Source of the DNA: Bacillus sp. ISL-37
GTDB taxonomy: Bacteria > Bacillota > Bacilli > Bacillales > Cytobacillaceae
Assembly (NCBI RefSeq): GCF_018613315.1
Contig: NZ_JAGGQL010000006.1
Coordinates: forward strand, 163,384-227,383
Length of the DNA stretch: 64,000 bases
Direction: 5' to 3'
Positions 61,873-64,000 of this stretch are shown here, in pieces. A program made the translations under genes and the position numbers. Within the stretch, counting starts at the first letter, position 1, and each line of letters starts with the position of its first letter. The notes under the pieces are model-generated. The model had not been told where the DNA came from. It worked only from the letters and a program-made list of their open reading frames with translations, and ran no database searches.

Positions 61873-63204
61873 TCACTTTACTCTCCTGGCTGCCTGCTGA
61901 ACAGGATCCCATACACCATTATACGGGGGAGCATACGCCAGATCTAAATCGAGCAGCTCTTCGGTCGTCATGGAATGGAATATGGCCGTCGCTAGTACAT
62001 CAGTTCGTTTATCGACGCCATTTCCCCCAATAATTTGCCCGCCAAGAACCTTATGTGTCTCTTTATGATAGACAAGTTTCAATTTCATCTTTTTATCATC
62101 CGGATAATAACCAGCGATATCAGTTGCAGTAATGGTTACAGAGCCATAGGGGATGTTCATTATTTTTGCCTCTGTTTCAGATAGCCCTGTTCTCCCCAAG
62201 GTTAAATCGAAGAACTTAATAATGGAAGTACCTACAATTCCTTTAAACGTTTTATGTACATCAACCATGTTCAATCCGGCGATTTGTCCTTGCTTATTCG
62301 CATGTGTTCCTAACGGGACATGATCATCCTTTTCTTTTACTCGGTGATATTGTGTGGCACAATCTCCTGCCGCGTAGATATCCTCAATACTGGTTTGCAT
62401 ATAGGCATTTACTTGGATTGCACCATTCACACTGGTTTTGATTCCTGTTCCTTCTAAAAAGGAAGTATTGGGCTTCACACCCACAGCGACTAGCACCAAA
62501 TCTGTTTCATACTCTCCCTTATCGGTTTTCACAGATTCCACATTGTCACTTCCACCGAATGCTTCCACGGATTCACCCATTTTTAACACAATGTTATGTT
62601 TTACTGCTTCTTCATGAATCAGTTCTGCCATGTCTGAATCAAATATTTTGGCTAATTGCTCATTTCTTTCAATAATCGTTACCTTCTTGCCGAGCTCCGC
62701 AAAACTTTCGGCCATTTCAAGCCCAATGTATCCGCCACCAATCACGGTCACATTATTAATATCTTCTTCCAGATACTCCATGATTGCTTTTGCATCAGGG
62801 ATGGTCTTTAATGAGAAAATACCGGGAAGTTTCACACCCTCCCACTTAGGAATGACCGAGCTTACACCAGTTGCAATCAGAAGGCGGTCATATGGCAGGC
62901 TAAACGTTTCACCATTACTATGATTTATTCCTCTCACCATTCTATTTTCTGTGTCTACCTTTTGGACTTCATGAAATACACGTGCATCGATGCCATATTT
63001 CTCTTTAAAAGTAGACTGAGTGCGAGCGATTAACTGATCTGTGGACTCAATTTTCCCACTGATCACATAAGGCAGGCCACATTGTCCGTATGAATACACG
63101 CCTCCCTTTTCTAATACAGTGATTTCATGTCCAGAGCTATTTCGTACCATTTGCATCGCAGCACTCATACCCGCTGCATCTCCACCAATAATAAGTATTT
63201 TCAT
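61873..63204 (-). CDS. CoA-disulfide reductase / NADH oxidase family flavoprotein
   Basis: A 443-residue pyridine-nucleotide-disulfide oxidoreductase. FAD motif [15 protein letters not shown], the single redox cysteine C42 in [17 protein letters not shown] motif [20 protein letters not shown], and GDCATQYHR for FAD. C42 with no CxxC indicates the CoADR/Nox/Npx group, which reduces CoA disulfides or oxygen/peroxide through a Cys-SSCoA or sulfenic intermediate. The end [15 protein letters not shown] is typical of CoADR. Two ATGs occur; GGAGGG is 7 bp before ATG 63204 and only 1 bp before 63210, so 63204 is chosen. No rhodanese domain is fused. Confidence 0.9.
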   Translation of the reverse strand: MKILIIGGDAAGMSAAMQMVRNSSGHEITVLEKGGVYSYGQCGLPYVISGKIESTDQLIARTQSTFKEKYGIDARVFHEVQKVDTENRMVRGINHSNGETFSLPYDRLLIATGVSSVIPKWEGVKLPGIFSLKTIPDAKAIMEYLEEDINNVTVIGGGYIGLEMAESFAELGKKVTIIERNEQLAKIFDSDMAELIHEEAVKHNIVLKMGESVEAFGGSDNVESVKTDKGEYETDLVLVAVGVKPNTSFLEGTGIKTSVNGAIQVNAYMQTSIEDIYAAGDCATQYHRVKEKDDHVPLGTHANKQGQIAGLNMVDVHKTFKGIVGTSIIKFFDLTLGRTGLSETEAKIMNIPYGSVTITATDIAGYYPDDKKMKLKLVYHKETHKVLGGQIIGGNGVDKRTDVLATAIFHSMTTEELLDLDLAYAPPYNGVWDPVQQAARRVK

Positions 63205-63288
63205 CTTCATCCCTCCATTCCTTGTGTTTCCATTTATTACTGACCCTTAAACATCGGGATCTATAGGTGACTTCAGAAAATAATAATA

Positions 63289-63322
63289 AAATAAAACGGC
63301 TGTTCTGGCTGCCGTTTTATTC
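63289..63322 (-). promoter_or_regulatory. Terminator-like hairpin in the upstream region of the CoADR gene
   Basis: On the minus strand AATAAAACGGC pairs with GCCGTTTTATT around a short loop and is followed by TTATTATTATTTT. It lies 85 bp before the CoADR start and over 100 bp beyond the terminator of the next gene upstream, so it could be an attenuator if transcription starts above it. Confidence 0.5.
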
Positions 63323-63429
63323 ACTCAATAACTTTCATAGATTAAACAATTTCATCATAGAACATCGATAATTAGCTAAATTTTTTTTACCTCTATTTAT
63401 GGTACGGTTCACCGTAGTTATTTAAGAGG

Positions 63430-63467
63430 CAAAAAGACGGGAGTGTTTTTTCTCCCGTCTTCCTATA
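63430..63467 (-). terminator. Terminator of the nuclease gene
   Basis: AAGACGGGAG and CTCCCGTCTT form a perfect 10-bp stem around a T-rich loop; on the minus strand TTTTTGCC follows. Confidence 0.88.
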
Positions 63468-63502
63468 TATATGTGGTGATTACCCACTTAGCCAAACCAA
63501 AT

Positions 63503-64000
63503 CTATACCGGATAATGTAAGGGTTCCTTGTTTATGATGGCTGCCTGTATTTTTCTTTTTAGATAGTCCTTTAAATTTTCCTCTTGATCAAGAACCTTAT
63601 ATATTTCCTCGAGATTCACTAGAACTATCAGTGCCTTGGAAAGTGATTCCTTACAAACTGCCACAGCAGGCTGTGTAAATGGTGATGTTGAAATAAAAAT
63701 TCCACAAGCATGACCTCTATTAAAAATACGGACTAAGTGATGAGAAACTTCACCTACTCCTACTGGTTTATCCCACCATTTCATTTCCACAAGGAATATT
63801 TTGTTATCCAACTCTATTACTCCATCGATTTGTTCGATAATTCCTTCACCATTAGAACCAATTAAACTGAACGACTCCCGTATGAGGACTCCATAGCTTT
63901 TAAACAAATTGTTTAAAACAATCTCTAATGCCTTACCTCTCTTATGGGGATTTGACATAGAGAATAATTGATTAAAATCTTCTTTGATTATACTTCTCTC
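63503..64000 (-). CDS. PD-(D/E)XK restriction-endonuclease-like protein (partial, runs off the window)
   Basis: The last 165 residues or so of a nuclease. RGKALEIVLNNLFKSYG is the family's first helix, and the catalytic core is IEQIDGVIELDNKIFLVEMKWW, with the acidic D and the E-x-K pair (VEMK), as in Mrr-like enzymes. An ATG at 63958 has no ribosome site, and the frame stays open for 14 codons to the window edge, so the true start is probably beyond base 64000 and an N-terminal domain is missing here. It may act on foreign or modified DNA. A terminator follows it. Confidence 0.78.
   Translation of the reverse strand, partial: ERSIIKEDFNQLFSMSNPHKRGKALEIVLNNLFKSYGVLIRESFSLIGSNGEGIIEQIDGVIELDNKIFLVEMKWWDKPVGVGEVSHHLVRIFNRGHACGIFISTSPFTQPAVAVCKESLSKALIVLVNLEEIYKVLDQEENLKDYLKRKIQAAIINKEPLHYPV

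Overview
The window looks like chromosome from a low-to-medium GC Firmicute of the family Bacillaceae (Bacillus/Mesobacillus/Neobacillus-like). The grounds are strong AGGAGG-type ribosome binding sites, TTG and GTG starts, many hairpin-plus-T-run terminators, and close relatives of B. subtilis proteins (NiaP, YhfW-like Rieske flavoprotein, Vpr-like subtilase, AhpC/AhpF with a PerR box, SwrC-like RND pump, PepF, Mqo). I see no prophage, transposase, rRNA or tRNA. Genus assignment is inference.

Layout. 1-1.2 kb: lipoprotein operon. 1.7-7.7 kb: ybaK, UDP-glucose dehydrogenase, Rieske and thioredoxin-reductase-like flavoproteins, a membrane protein. 7.8-11.4 kb: beta-phosphoglucomutase and maltose phosphorylase with a LacI-type operator. 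11.5-16.5 kb: small haem-copper-oxidase-like protein, secreted zinc protease, niacin transporter, membrane protein. 16.5-25.9 kb: two-component system, HAD phosphatase, DHFR-like reductase, ECF sigma/DUF4179 pair, alpha/beta-hydrolase operon, SGNH protein lacking its serine. 26-33.7 kb: GGDEF protein, DsrE pair, cupin, metallopeptidase, amino-acid-oxidase-like flavoprotein, MFS pump. 33.8-40.6 kb: sporulation-kinase-like sensor, pepF, a ParM/ParR-like pair with a 14-box centromere-like cluster, phnA. 40.7-50.2 kb: RND pump, an unlisted 49-residue lipoprotein, a DUF3231 gene broken by an amber codon, subtilase, DAACS symporter, hypothetical. 50.2-55.7 kb: secondary-amine N-demethylase operon, DUF3298 protein, an XRE regulator paired with a membrane-anchored ImmA/IrrE-like peptidase, and a secreted protein behind a structured leader. 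56-64 kb: ahpCF, mqo, degV, CoA-disulfide reductase, and the end of a PD-(D/E)XK nuclease gene.

The most striking feature is a set of eight short-unit arrays confined to intergenic DNA. Five arrays, belonging to three unrelated sequence families, share a 52-bp period (five helical turns) and nearly the same layout: a 6-bp arm, 16-17 bp, the inverted arm, then 23-24 bp. Three further arrays of three other families have a 20-21-bp period (two turns). Every array lies just beyond a gene 3' end. I know of no described system that explains this. The other main leads are the ParMR locus with its repeat cluster and the membrane ImmA-like/XRE pair.
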